The position numbers and the translations under genes were made by a program. DNA of 64,000 bases. It comes from Bog-532 sp963720945. GTDB taxonomy: Bacteria > Actinomycetota > Actinomycetes > Streptosporangiales > Streptosporangiaceae. The stretch's first letter is position 1. Every line of letters begins with the position of its first letter. The notes beneath the pieces were generated by a model. That model did not search any database, had not been told where the DNA came from, and saw nothing but the letters and a program-made list of their open reading frames with translations. This document shows, in pieces, positions 33,382 through 42,149 of the stretch. Where the stretch lies: positions 1 through 64,000 of the forward strand of contig CAVRHH010000002.1 of assembly GCA_963720945.1 (NCBI GenBank). Direction: 5' to 3'.

Positions 33382-34944
33382 TCAGCTGGATCCGCGCACG
33401 ACCACGTTGTACACCACGGCCTGATACTGGTTCTGGCTGCCGGCCATCGGCGGCAGGCTAGTGAACCAGATCATTACGTAACGGCCCGTCGCCTGGCTGT
33501 CCGTGCTGAAATTCGTGACGGCCGCGTGGCTCTGGCTCCCGCTCGCCACGGTCGAGAACCCGCTTTCCGAGGCCGGGGTGTCCGAATTGCCGATGTCGAT
33601 CCGTACGGCCGCACAGCAGGTCGCGCCGAACTGCACCTGCAGCTGGCTGAGCCGGATCGGCTTGCCCATGTCCAGGATCAGGCCGGTGCCTTTCCGCAGG
33701 CCGCCGAAGACCGGGTTGTCGATGTAGAACTGCGAGGTCCAGCTGGTGCTGGGGTTGCCGTCAATGGCGGCTGCCGCGCCGGGGTTATTGTCCGCAGCGC
33801 TCGCTCCGGCCGGCTTCAGGACGGCCGCGGACGGCGTGGAATGGCCGGCTGACGCGCTGTGGCCGCCGGCCGCGTGTGCGGCCCCGCCGTTCTCGGTGTG
33901 CCAAATCGACCAGGCGACGGCGGCGACCGCCGCGAGCACCAGCACCACGACCACGCTGATCAGGGCCTTGGCTGTCCCGCTGCCGTGGCGGGGCCCGCCG
34001 CCAGCGCGGTACGCGGCGGGTCGCCGCTCGGCCGGCCCGGGATGGCGACGGCCGGATGCGTCCGTCCGCGATGGCCCCTGCTGGCTGCCGTAGCGCGCGG
34101 TCCCGGCCGTATCGGCACTGCGGCTCATCCGCGCTGTGCCGTCGTACGGTGAGGGGGTCGGCAAGGCGCGCGGCGCGACACGCGAGAGCGCGTCGGCGAA
34201 CTCGATCGGTGTGGTGATCGCCGCGCCGTTACGGCCGTGCCGCTGGAACAGGGCCTGGCAGATGATCGAGTCGATGGTGGCCGGAACGCCCGCGGACACC
34301 TGGCGGGGGCTGCAAGGAGCACCGTCCATCACGGGGGCGGGGGGCAGCGGAGTCGCCTCGGGTCCGGGCCAGTAGCCCGTTACCGCCGCGTACATCAGCC
34401 GGGCCAGCTGGCGGGTGTCGATCAGCGCCGGATCCTCGGGTATGCCCTCGTCGGCGCCCACTCCGGCGATCGCCGCGTCCATGCCGAGACCGGTGATTTT
34501 GACGCCGCCACCGGACGTCCAGCGCAGCGAACCGGGAACCAGCCTCAGGTGCGCGAGACCGGCCGCGTGCGCGGCGGAAATGGCCTGGGCGGCCTCGGAG
34601 ACCAGGGTGGCTGCCCAGGAGGGATCCAGCGGTCCATCGCTGAGCATGTCGGTCAGCGATTCGCCCGCCACCCACTCCATGACGATGTAGGCGCGGTCCC
34701 CCGAATCATCGACGTCGAATACCTGCGACAGGCGCGAATCGTTCAGCCGGCTCGCGGCCCGTGCCGCGGTGACGGCCTCCCGGACCCGGGGGAAGCTTTC
34801 GGCGAAGATCAGCACAGTCACGGCCCGCGCCAGAATTTCGTCGATCGCTTTCCATAGCGCCCAGCCACCACCCGCGTCAACCTGGTCTTCGAGGCGGTAG
34901 CGCCCCGCTAGCCGAGTTCCTGGTTCAGAGGTGTACGTGCTCAT
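33382..34944 (-). CDS. Membrane pseudokinase linked to MurJ, with extracellular discoidin-like domain
   Basis: The 520-residue protein has a kinase-fold domain in residues 10-255 (AGRYRLEDQVDAGGGWALWKA, YIVMEWVAGESLTDML). The catalytic residues are missing: no VAIK lysine (AVTVLIFAE), the HRD loop reads HLRLVPGSL, and DFG is replaced by GLG. A linker precedes one membrane helix near 325-347 (ALISVVVVLVLAAVAAVAWSI). The outer part (380-520) resembles an F5/8 type C (galactose-binding-like) sandwich, e.g. AIDGNPSTSWTSQF. In mycobacteria the equivalent pseudokinase is fused to MviN/MurJ and is a PknB target. Here it is encoded directly downstream of murJ. Confidence 0.8.
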   Translation of the reverse strand: MSTYTSEPGTRLAGRYRLEDQVDAGGGWALWKAIDEILARAVTVLIFAESFPRVREAVTAARAASRLNDSRLSQVFDVDDSGDRAYIVMEWVAGESLTDMLSDGPLDPSWAATLVSEAAQAISAAHAAGLAHLRLVPGSLRWTSGGGVKITGLGMDAAIAGVGADEGIPEDPALIDTRQLARLMYAAVTGYWPGPEATPLPPAPVMDGAPCSPRQVSAGVPATIDSIICQALFQRHGRNGAAITTPIEFADALSRVAPRALPTPSPYDGTARMSRSADTAGTARYGSQQGPSRTDASGRRHPGPAERRPAAYRAGGGPRHGSGTAKALISVVVVLVLAAVAAVAWSIWHTENGGAAHAAGGHSASAGHSTPSAAVLKPAGASAADNNPGAAAAIDGNPSTSWTSQFYIDNPVFGGLRKGTGLILDMGKPIRLSQLQVQFGATCCAAVRIDIGNSDTPASESGFSTVASGSQSHAAVTNFSTDSQATGRYVMIWFTSLPPMAGSQNQYQAVVYNVVVRGSS

Positions 34945-35172
34945 CTATCACCCGTCAAGAGCGGGACAGGCTCTCGACCCCTCCTTCCGGGCCCCCGGTT
35001 CGGTTGGCGGAGTATCGCCGGCGCTGCCGTAGGTATCCCCAATGGTAAGACGCCTTGCCCTCCCTCCGGGGCTACCGGCGAGCGGCCCCGCGTAAACCGT
35101 TATACGCGATTGCCGTCAATGTCTCATCTATGATCCCACGTCCCTGATCCAGTTCCCAGGTGGGTCACAGGC
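34945..35172. other. murJ-pseudokinase intergenic region
   Basis: The whole gap runs from 34945 to 35268. This part contains no ORF with coding character. It is GC-rich with short purine runs, and may hold a promoter for the pseudokinase-sigM genes, but no -10/-35 pair on the minus strand stands out. The rest of the gap holds the plus-strand promoter and hairpin listed separately. Confidence 0.4.
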
Positions 35173-35200
35173 TTGACATGGACTGGCCACCCGCTATAAA
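35173..35200 (+). promoter_or_regulatory. Near-consensus promoter facing the murJ 3' end
   Basis: TTGACA (35173-35178), a 16-bp spacer and TATAAA (35195-35200) form an almost perfect sigma-70-type promoter on the plus strand. A start near 35207 would transcribe the strong hairpin at 35207-35247 and then run antisense into murJ. No plus-strand gene follows, so a small or antisense RNA is possible. Confidence 0.55.
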
Positions 35201-35206
35201 CGGGAG

Positions 35207-35247
35207 CGGCCGGCGGCCCGCACGGAGGCGTGCGGGCGGGCCGGCCG
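35207..35247. terminator. Strong hairpin downstream of murJ
   Basis: CGGCCGG (35207-35213) and GCCCGCACG (35216-35224) pair with CGTGCGGGC (35229-35237) and CCGGCCG (35241-35247) around a GAGG loop. It can terminate murJ transcription on the minus strand. On the plus strand it begins at the predicted start of the promoter at 35173-35200. Confidence 0.65.
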
Positions 35248-35268
35248 CGGCACCGGAGGGCCTGGGCC

Positions 35269-37992
35269 TCACCGGCTTGTGCTTCGCTGGGCCCGGCCGC
35301 CGAACCGGCCGCCGACCATCCGCATGAGCTGGCTCAGCTCGTCCAGCCGCAGTGCCCTGGCCACGATGACGTACAGCAGCAGAGCGCCGCCGCCGCCCAC
35401 CAGCACGGTAATGAAACCGTAAACGGTACCGGGATGGAAGACCGTGCCGACACCGGCCCGGACCGCGACGGCGAAGAGGAGCGACGGTACCGCGGCCACA
35501 TGCATGCGGACCAGGCTGCGCGTGACCACCCGGCCGTCCAGGCTGCCGACGCGCTTGTTCAGCCGGCGCCAGGCGATCACCGCGCTGAAGACGTAGCTGG
35601 CGCCGTAGACGAAGGCCATGCCGATGACAACCTGGCCCTTGGGCAGGATGACCCACACGATGAGGTTCCCGATGACCGTGACGATCATCGTCTGGAAGCC
35701 GATGATCGCTGGCGTCCGGCTGTCGTGCAGGGCGTAGAAGACCCGCAGCAGGAGCTGGAAGATAACGAAAGGCACGAGACCGAGCGAGAAGGCGCCGAAG
35801 GCCTCCCCGATGTACCGCGCGTCCTCGACCGACGTGCTGCCGTGGGCGAACAGGAACTCGCACAGTGGCGCCCCGAGCACGGCCAGCAGCAGGGCCGCGG
35901 GCACCAGGACGACTGACGACAGCCGGATGCTGGCCGAGAAGTCGTCGCGCACGAGCCCGAACTGGCCCTCGGCGGCGTTCTTGCTCATCCGGGGCAGCAG
36001 CGCCGTGGTCACGGACACGCCGATGATGGCGTACGGCAACAGGAACAGGGCGTATGAGTAGTTGTAAGCGGAGACACCGGCGTCCGGCACGTGCACGCTG
36101 GCCGCATTGGCCAGCCGCGTGGTGACGATGAACGTGATCTGCGTGGACACGACGTAGCCCAGCATCCAGATCGCCATCCGGCCGATTTCGCCCAGTTCCG
36201 CCCGGCGGAAATCAAACCGGGGCCGCCACCGGAAGCCGACCTTGCGCAGCGCCGGGATCAGGGCGACGGTCTGCACGACGATGCCCAGCGTCGTCCCGAT
36301 GCCGAGCAGCAGGACCCCGCCGCCGGATACGGTACTGGCGGTCCTGTGCAGGCCGACCGTGACCACAAAGAGCAGGCCCACCACGATGACGACGACGTTG
36401 TTGATGATCGGCGTCCACATCGGCGCGGCGAAGCTGTTCTTGGTGTTGAGGATCGCCCCGATCAGCGAGCTCAGCCCGTAGAAGAAGATCTGCGGGATGA
36501 AGAAGTACGCGAACACGACCATCAGGCTGTGCTCGGTACCGTGCACCGCGCTGGCGTACAGCTCCACGAGCAGGCCGGCCGCGATCGTCGCCACCACCGT
36601 CACAACGCCCAGGGCCGCCACGGTGAGGGTAAAGATCCGCTGGTTGTAGGCTTCGCCGCCGTCCCGGTTCTCCTTGGCCGCCTTCACCAGCAGCGGGACC
36701 ACCACGCTGGTGAGCACACCGCCGATCATCACGTCGTACACCGCGTTCGGCAGGGTGTTGGCGTTGTTGTACGCGTTCGCGAGCGTGGCGGTGCCGAGGG
36801 CGAAGACAAAGACGAAGGTGCGCAGGAAGCCGGTGACCCGTGAGATCAGCGTGCCCATCGCCATCGACCCGGTGGACCGGGCCAGGCTGGTCCCGGCGGC
36901 CGCCGGGCGCTCGCGCGCCGTCGCGCCGTCACGGAGCACCGGCTGCGGAGCGTACGCGGTCTCCGCGAGCGCATCCTCGTCGTCAGTGGTCCGGTACGCG
37001 TCAGCGACGAAGGCGGCGGCCTGCGGCTGGAAGATGGGAATCGGCTGGGTCAGCTCGCCCGGCGGAACGCCGTAACCCTGGGCCGACGGGCGCCGGGGGG
37101 ACGCGGGGCGGGACGAGCCGGCCGGTGGCCCGGAAGGCGGTGCCGGAGGTGGCGGGGATTCCGGGCCGGGCCGGGCCGGGCCGGCCGGCGAAGATGGCCG
37201 GAAGGCGTCGTCCCACCAGGCCCGCTCGCCGCGGTCCGGCTCGGTGGCGCCGGGGGGCGGGGAAGCCGCCGCCATGGGCCCCACCGGCGCGGTCCCGGCC
37301 GGCGGAGCCGCCGGCCGGCGCGGCGGTCCCGCCGGTGGCGGCGCCTGCCGCCACGCGTCCTGGCCGGCCGGCCGTGGCTGGTTTCCGGCCGGGCCGCGCG
37401 GCGCCTGATCGCGGGACCGGTCGTCCGGGGCGTACCAGCCGTCAGGGTTCCGGTGCGTCCCGGCCGGCGCGCCCGGCTCACGCCGCCCCTGGGCTGCTTC
37501 CTGGTCCGGGCCGTTCCAGACGACCGGGCTCTGGTAGCCCTGGGCCGGCCCGGGGCCATTGCGGCGGGAACCGGCGCGCGGCCGCGGGCCGCCGCGGCCG
37601 GTGCTGCCCCGGCCGCGGTAACCGGGCTCGTCGTAGCGCTGGCCATCGCGCCGTTCCCGGTCCCCGGAATAGGCGCGGGTGCGCTGAGCGTCCTCGTCGC
37701 GCGGATAGGGATCTTCGCCCGGCCGGTACGGATCGTCCCGGCCCGGCGGGCCGTTCTCCGGCCAGGAGCCCGGTTCCTGCCAGGCGCCCAGGCCACGCCG
37801 GGCATCGGCCGCCCAGGGGTCGGGCTCACGCCACAGGTCGCTGAGATCGCCGGAGCCGCCTCGCGCTGGCGGGGTATCCTCGTCCGGCTGGTCACGCTCG
37901 CGGGGATCGGCCGCCCGGTATGGCGGCTCCTGGCCGTAACCGCCCCGGACGCCGCCCCGGCGCGGCTCGTCGCCCGGGTACCCGCCGCTCAT
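35269..37992 (-). CDS. murJ: Lipid II flippase MurJ (MviN) with long cytoplasmic N-terminus
   Basis: The 907-residue protein has a disordered, Pro/Gly/Arg-rich N-terminal region of about 370 residues. The 14-helix MOP-superfamily flippase begins near STGSMAMGTLISRVTGFLRT and has family motifs NTLPNAVYDVMIGGVL, IFFYGLSSLIGAILNTKNSFAAPMWTPIINN (residues about 520-550) and PYAIIGVSVTTALLPRMS. It flips lipid II for peptidoglycan synthesis. The pseudokinase encoded next is the likely regulatory partner. The start ATG 37992 is supported by a conserved-looking MSGGYPGDEP start; the region could in principle be shorter. Confidence 0.92.
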   Translation of the reverse strand: MSGGYPGDEPRRGGVRGGYGQEPPYRAADPRERDQPDEDTPPARGGSGDLSDLWREPDPWAADARRGLGAWQEPGSWPENGPPGRDDPYRPGEDPYPRDEDAQRTRAYSGDRERRDGQRYDEPGYRGRGSTGRGGPRPRAGSRRNGPGPAQGYQSPVVWNGPDQEAAQGRREPGAPAGTHRNPDGWYAPDDRSRDQAPRGPAGNQPRPAGQDAWRQAPPPAGPPRRPAAPPAGTAPVGPMAAASPPPGATEPDRGERAWWDDAFRPSSPAGPARPGPESPPPPAPPSGPPAGSSRPASPRRPSAQGYGVPPGELTQPIPIFQPQAAAFVADAYRTTDDEDALAETAYAPQPVLRDGATARERPAAAGTSLARSTGSMAMGTLISRVTGFLRTFVFVFALGTATLANAYNNANTLPNAVYDVMIGGVLTSVVVPLLVKAAKENRDGGEAYNQRIFTLTVAALGVVTVVATIAAGLLVELYASAVHGTEHSLMVVFAYFFIPQIFFYGLSSLIGAILNTKNSFAAPMWTPIINNVVVIVVGLLFVVTVGLHRTASTVSGGGVLLLGIGTTLGIVVQTVALIPALRKVGFRWRPRFDFRRAELGEIGRMAIWMLGYVVSTQITFIVTTRLANAASVHVPDAGVSAYNYSYALFLLPYAIIGVSVTTALLPRMSKNAAEGQFGLVRDDFSASIRLSSVVLVPAALLLAVLGAPLCEFLFAHGSTSVEDARYIGEAFGAFSLGLVPFVIFQLLLRVFYALHDSRTPAIIGFQTMIVTVIGNLIVWVILPKGQVVIGMAFVYGASYVFSAVIAWRRLNKRVGSLDGRVVTRSLVRMHVAAVPSLLFAVAVRAGVGTVFHPGTVYGFITVLVGGGGALLLYVIVARALRLDELSQLMRMVGGRFGGRAQRSTSR

Positions 37993-38094
37993 GTTCCGCC
38001 CGCCGGGTCGTCCGGTCCCGGGCTGGCCGCCGGGACGGCCGGGCAGCCGGTCTCCGCGGCCAGGCCGGCCCGCGCGCCGGCGTGCGGCTCAAGG

Positions 38095-40488
38095 TCAGGT
38101 GTACCTGGCCCGGCCTCGTGCGTCGGCGTAGTCATCCGGAGCCTCCGGTGGGTGACGGTGATCAGCGTCTTCGTTGTCTCTTTCGACGGTAGCGGCTCCA
38201 TCGACCGCGACGGGACCGCCTCCGGGACCTTCTCCCCCGTTATCGTCCTGGTTATCGCGCCGGGGCTGAGCTGGCTGGCCGCCTCGCGGCGGGCCGGGCG
38301 GGCCGTCACGCAGCGCCCGCCGGATCGCCCGCGCGATCGCGGTGAGCACGAGGATCCCCAGCGCGACGTAGATGATGATGAGCAGCGTCGACCCGAACTG
38401 GGTGGATTGCACGCTCAGCGAGACCGGGGCCACCGGCAGCGGCTTACCGTCCTGGCCGAGCAGGCGCAGTTCGATGGTGGTGTCACCGATGCCGCCGGAC
38501 CGGACCGACAGCCGGGCAGTGGTCGTCTGGTCGGCGCCGACCGTGATCAGGCCCGGGTTATCGGTCACCGTCAGCCGGCCGTCGGGGGACGCGGTGGCCT
38601 GCAGCCGTACCTGGATGCTTTGCGGCAGCCCGTTGACGATCGATACCGGAAGCGTCCCGGAGGATCCGACCAGCGTGGCCCGGGCCGCATCGATCTGCAC
38701 CTTGCGGAACACCGAGGACAGGTAATCCGTGACGCGGTCCATCATGGCCGTGCCGGCGGCGCTCGCCGCCGGGCTGTCCCGCCACGCGGACGATTCGGTC
38801 GCCGCCACGCCTTCGCTCAGCTGGTTCAGGTACTGCGCCTTCGGCTGGAAGAGGATGTCCTTGTACACCCGGACGTCGGTGTCCAGCGCGCCGGCCCGCT
38901 TGAGGTAGACGCCGTTCAGCTCGTTCGGGCTGACCTGGTTGTCCGGCGGGGCCTGCCGCGCCGCCTGGCTGGCGCTCACCGGTGAGCTGGCCAGCCCGGC
39001 GAGCGACGCGGGTGCCAGCCACGGCGCATTGACGGTCTCGCTGAGCAGCTGACTGGCCAGCGCGGCGGGCGGATTCCACTCGCGCGGCGGCGCGACGACC
39101 ACCGACAGCGCCTGACCCGGGTCTTCTCCCGCGATCACGGCCGTTTCCGCGAGGAATCGCTGGCTGACCGCGAAGGAGCTGCCCGGTGCGCCGGTCGCCG
39201 AGCTGAGGACGCTGGTGATCGCCGAGTCAGCGAGCAGCACCTTCATCGTCGTCCCGGTGGCCGTCGGCGTCGAGGCCACCGCGTCGTCGGGGGTGTAGAT
39301 GCCGCTCGCGCCGGGCATCTCGCTGCTGCTGAGCACCACGGTATTGATCCCGTTGACCGCGAGGTTGGCCAGCACGCTGGAATCGGCCAGCCCGTCGGCC
39401 GGCCACGCGATCGCGCTGGATCCACCCGGTGACGATCCCGTCCCGCCCGCGCTGCCGTCGGCCGGCGACGGCCCGGTGGACGTGCCCAGGACCGCGCTCG
39501 CGGCCGACGCGCCCAGCCGGTAAGCGTTCGTCAGGTCGCTGTCGAGTCCCTGGTGGGTGAGTGCCGCCACGTCCACGTCGTCGTACGGCGTCAGGAACAT
39601 CTGCTGACCGGAGGAGACGGCCCGCACGCCGGACAGCCACTGAGCGGCGGCCGCGCTCGCCGGATGAGAGGTGCCGCCGGTGCAGTCGGCCGCGCCGCCG
39701 ACACGGTAGGAGTGGGTCATCGTGGCGACGCTCTGCAGCAGGCCCGGGTCCACCGCCCAGGTCAGGTGCGCGCTCGCGGCGTAGGCGGAACCGGTGGCCA
39801 GCAGCGTGCCGAGGCGCCCCCCGGGAGCGATGCCGCTGGCCAGGCTGTTGCTGGTCAGCTCCGGGCAGATGCCTTGCTGCGGCGCGCTGAGCAGCGGCCA
39901 GACCCAGGCGATCTTCAGCCGCGGGGACGGGTCGGCCGCAGTGGATCCCGGCCAGAACGGCAGGAAGGTGCGCTCGATGCCGACCGGAAGGCCGATCGAG
40001 TCAACGGCCTGCGCGGCGAGCGGGTAGACGCCGAACTGGCCGATACCGATCGCGCTCACCGACAGCGACACCCGCCAGGGGACGGTGGATCCGCTCGCCA
40101 GGCTGCTGCTGACCGGCACGGGGGTGCCGACCGGGGTATCAGCGGGCAGGGTGCCGTTGGCGTAGCCGGTCAGGTCGTCCCGGAACGGGAGCCGTGTCGC
40201 GGAGGAGCGGAGCTGGATGGACAGCCCGGACATCGTGCTGCCCGATTCGTTGGTGACCGTGCCCGAAACGGTCACGGTTCCGTTGGGCCGCGCCACCTGC
40301 GGGCTGACCGAATCGATGACCACAGACGCGGTGCTGCCGGCGCCCTGCTGCGGCCCCGTTTCCGCGGCGCGGGCGGCGGGAGCGACCGTCAGCAGGCAGG
40401 CGCCCGCCACCGCGAGGGCGGCGGCGATAATGGCGAGGGTGACCGTGGCCCGGATAACGGAACCCGGCGCGGCACACTGACGGGGCAC
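38095..40488 (-). CDS. DUF6049 family secreted/membrane protein
   Basis: The 797-residue envelope protein has an N-terminal signal (VTLAIIAAALAVAGACLLTV then a cleavage-like ARAAET near residue 43). A large extracytoplasmic region follows, with Ig-like stretches such as PNGTVTVSGTVTNESGSTM. A C-terminal membrane helix (TLLIIIYVALGILVLTAIARAI near 710) leads to a basic cytoplasmic tail. Orthologues lie between murJ and cca in actinobacteria; mycobacterial relatives are described as membrane proteins of the wall-synthesis locus. Function is unknown. It probably heads the operon with murJ, whose start is 102 nt downstream, and is divergent from cca. Confidence 0.82.
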   Translation of the reverse strand: MPRQCAAPGSVIRATVTLAIIAAALAVAGACLLTVAPAARAAETGPQQGAGSTASVVIDSVSPQVARPNGTVTVSGTVTNESGSTMSGLSIQLRSSATRLPFRDDLTGYANGTLPADTPVGTPVPVSSSLASGSTVPWRVSLSVSAIGIGQFGVYPLAAQAVDSIGLPVGIERTFLPFWPGSTAADPSPRLKIAWVWPLLSAPQQGICPELTSNSLASGIAPGGRLGTLLATGSAYAASAHLTWAVDPGLLQSVATMTHSYRVGGAADCTGGTSHPASAAAAQWLSGVRAVSSGQQMFLTPYDDVDVAALTHQGLDSDLTNAYRLGASAASAVLGTSTGPSPADGSAGGTGSSPGGSSAIAWPADGLADSSVLANLAVNGINTVVLSSSEMPGASGIYTPDDAVASTPTATGTTMKVLLADSAITSVLSSATGAPGSSFAVSQRFLAETAVIAGEDPGQALSVVVAPPREWNPPAALASQLLSETVNAPWLAPASLAGLASSPVSASQAARQAPPDNQVSPNELNGVYLKRAGALDTDVRVYKDILFQPKAQYLNQLSEGVAATESSAWRDSPAASAAGTAMMDRVTDYLSSVFRKVQIDAARATLVGSSGTLPVSIVNGLPQSIQVRLQATASPDGRLTVTDNPGLITVGADQTTTARLSVRSGGIGDTTIELRLLGQDGKPLPVAPVSLSVQSTQFGSTLLIIIYVALGILVLTAIARAIRRALRDGPPGPPRGGQPAQPRRDNQDDNGGEGPGGGPVAVDGAATVERDNEDADHRHPPEAPDDYADARGRARYT

Positions 40489-40658
40489 GCCTGAAATGTT
40501 ATTGCCGTTTCCTGAAGGTGACCGTCGCCGCGGGCGATCGGATGGGCATATTCGGGACTTTGGCGCTGATCGTTTCTCATACCCGGCAGGCTGCGGAAGC
40601 GGCCGTCACCCGTGCGCCGGGTATCCTCGCTTTCTCTCGTCCCTTACCCTCATTAGCC

Positions 40659-42149
40659 GTGCCAAATTCCACCTCCCTGCCCCCGGTGAGCTCCGTGAAC
40701 CCGCTGAACGATGAGCAGCGAAAGGCGGCCGCGGCCCTGCTTCGGCGGGTGTCGCCCGCCGCTGACGACCTTGGCCTGCTGTTCGCCGGCCACGGATTCG
40801 AGCTCGCCCTGGTCGGCGGGCCCGTCCGCGATGTGTTCCTGGGGCGCGAGCCGGGAGACCTCGACCTGACCACCAACGCGCCGCCCGCGGAAGTCCTGAA
40901 GATCGTCGAGAACTGGGCCGACACGGTGTGGACGGTAGGGATCGACTTCGGCACGGTCGGGCTGCGGAAGAACGGCACCATCTTCGAGATCACCACCTAC
41001 CGGAGCGAGGAATACGGCCCGCGGTCGCGGAAGCCGGCCGTGCGGTACGGCACGTCCCTGGAAGCGGACCTCCGCCGCCGGGACTTCACCGTCAACGCCA
41101 TGGCGGCGCGGCTGCCTGCCCATGAGCTGGTTGACCCATTCGGCGGCCTGGCCGCGCTCAGGGAAAAGGTCCTGCGGACGCCCGGCACGCCGGACGAATC
41201 GTTCTCCGATGACGCGCTGCGTATCCTGCGCGCGGCCCGGTTCTCCGCAAAGCTGGGCTTCGCCGTGGCCGACGATGTGCGGGAGGCCATGGGACGTCAG
41301 GCCGGGCGGCTCGAGGTCGTGTCCGCCGAGCGGATCACCGACGAGCTGAGCAAGCTGATGCTCACCCCCGATCCGGCGCGGGGCATCGAGCTGCTGGTCG
41401 ACACCGGCGTCGCCAACCTGGTGCTGCCAGAAGTCCCGCGGCTGCGGCTGGAGGCGGACGAGCATTTCCGCCACAAGGACGTCTACCAGCACAGCCTCAC
41501 CGTCTTGCGCCAGGCCATCGGGCTGGAGGAACGGTACGGGCTCACCGGCGACCTGGTGCTCCGGCTGGCCGCGCTGCTGCACGACATCGGCAAGCCCAGG
41601 ACCCGGATCCGGCTGCCGGACGGGCGGGTCGCGTTCCACCATCACGAAGCGGTCGGCGCCACGATGACCAGGAAGCGGCTCACTGCGCTCCGATTCCCCA
41701 GGGACGTGGTGAACGACGTGTCCCGGCTGGTCGAGCTGCACCTGCGTTTCCACGGCTACGGGGAGGCCGGGTGGACCGATTCCGCGGTCCGCCGTTACGT
41801 TCGCGATGCCGGCCCGCTGCTGACCCGGCTGCACGCCCTGACCAGGGCCGACTGCACCACCAGGAACGTAAGGAAGGCGGAGCGGCTCGCGCGCGCCTAC
41901 GACGACCTGGAACAGCGGATCGAGCGCCTGTCCGAGGAGGAGGAGCTGGCCAGGCTCCGGCCTGAGCTCGACGGCAACGAGATCATGCGGATTCTGGGGA
42001 TACCGGGCGGCCCGCTGGTCGGCCGGGCGTACGCGTTCCTGCTGGAGCTCCGCATCGAGCGGGGCCTGATCGGCAAGGAGCAGGCCGCTCAGGAACTGCT
42101 CCGCTGGGCGGAGGGGGAAGGGCTGTCCATCCCGGAGCCCGGTTCCTGA
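40659..42149 (+). CDS. cca: CCA tRNA nucleotidyltransferase
   Basis: The 496-residue enzyme adds or repairs the CCA end of tRNAs. The polymerase head has LALVGGPVRDVFLGREPGDLDLTT near residue 47-70 with the metal-binding DLD, and RRRDFTVNAMA near 130. A fused HD domain has LAALLHDIGKPRTR near 305. The start GTG 40659 gives the family N-terminus MPNSTS; the frame is open to 40518 but that part is not conserved. Its 3' end overlaps the convergent MFS gene by 61 nt. The tRNA-Arg in this window lacks an encoded CCA and would need this enzyme. Confidence 0.92.
   Translation: MPNSTSLPPVSSVNPLNDEQRKAAAALLRRVSPAADDLGLLFAGHGFELALVGGPVRDVFLGREPGDLDLTTNAPPAEVLKIVENWADTVWTVGIDFGTVGLRKNGTIFEITTYRSEEYGPRSRKPAVRYGTSLEADLRRRDFTVNAMAARLPAHELVDPFGGLAALREKVLRTPGTPDESFSDDALRILRAARFSAKLGFAVADDVREAMGRQAGRLEVVSAERITDELSKLMLTPDPARGIELLVDTGVANLVLPEVPRLRLEADEHFRHKDVYQHSLTVLRQAIGLEERYGLTGDLVLRLAALLHDIGKPRTRIRLPDGRVAFHHHEAVGATMTRKRLTALRFPRDVVNDVSRLVELHLRFHGYGEAGWTDSAVRRYVRDAGPLLTRLHALTRADCTTRNVRKAERLARAYDDLEQRIERLSEEEELARLRPELDGNEIMRILGIPGGPLVGRAYAFLLELRIERGLIGKEQAAQELLRWAEGEGLSIPEPGS

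Noticed and set aside
40653..41834. Open frame opposite cca
   Set aside because: Antisense shadow; cca motifs are complete on the plus strand.
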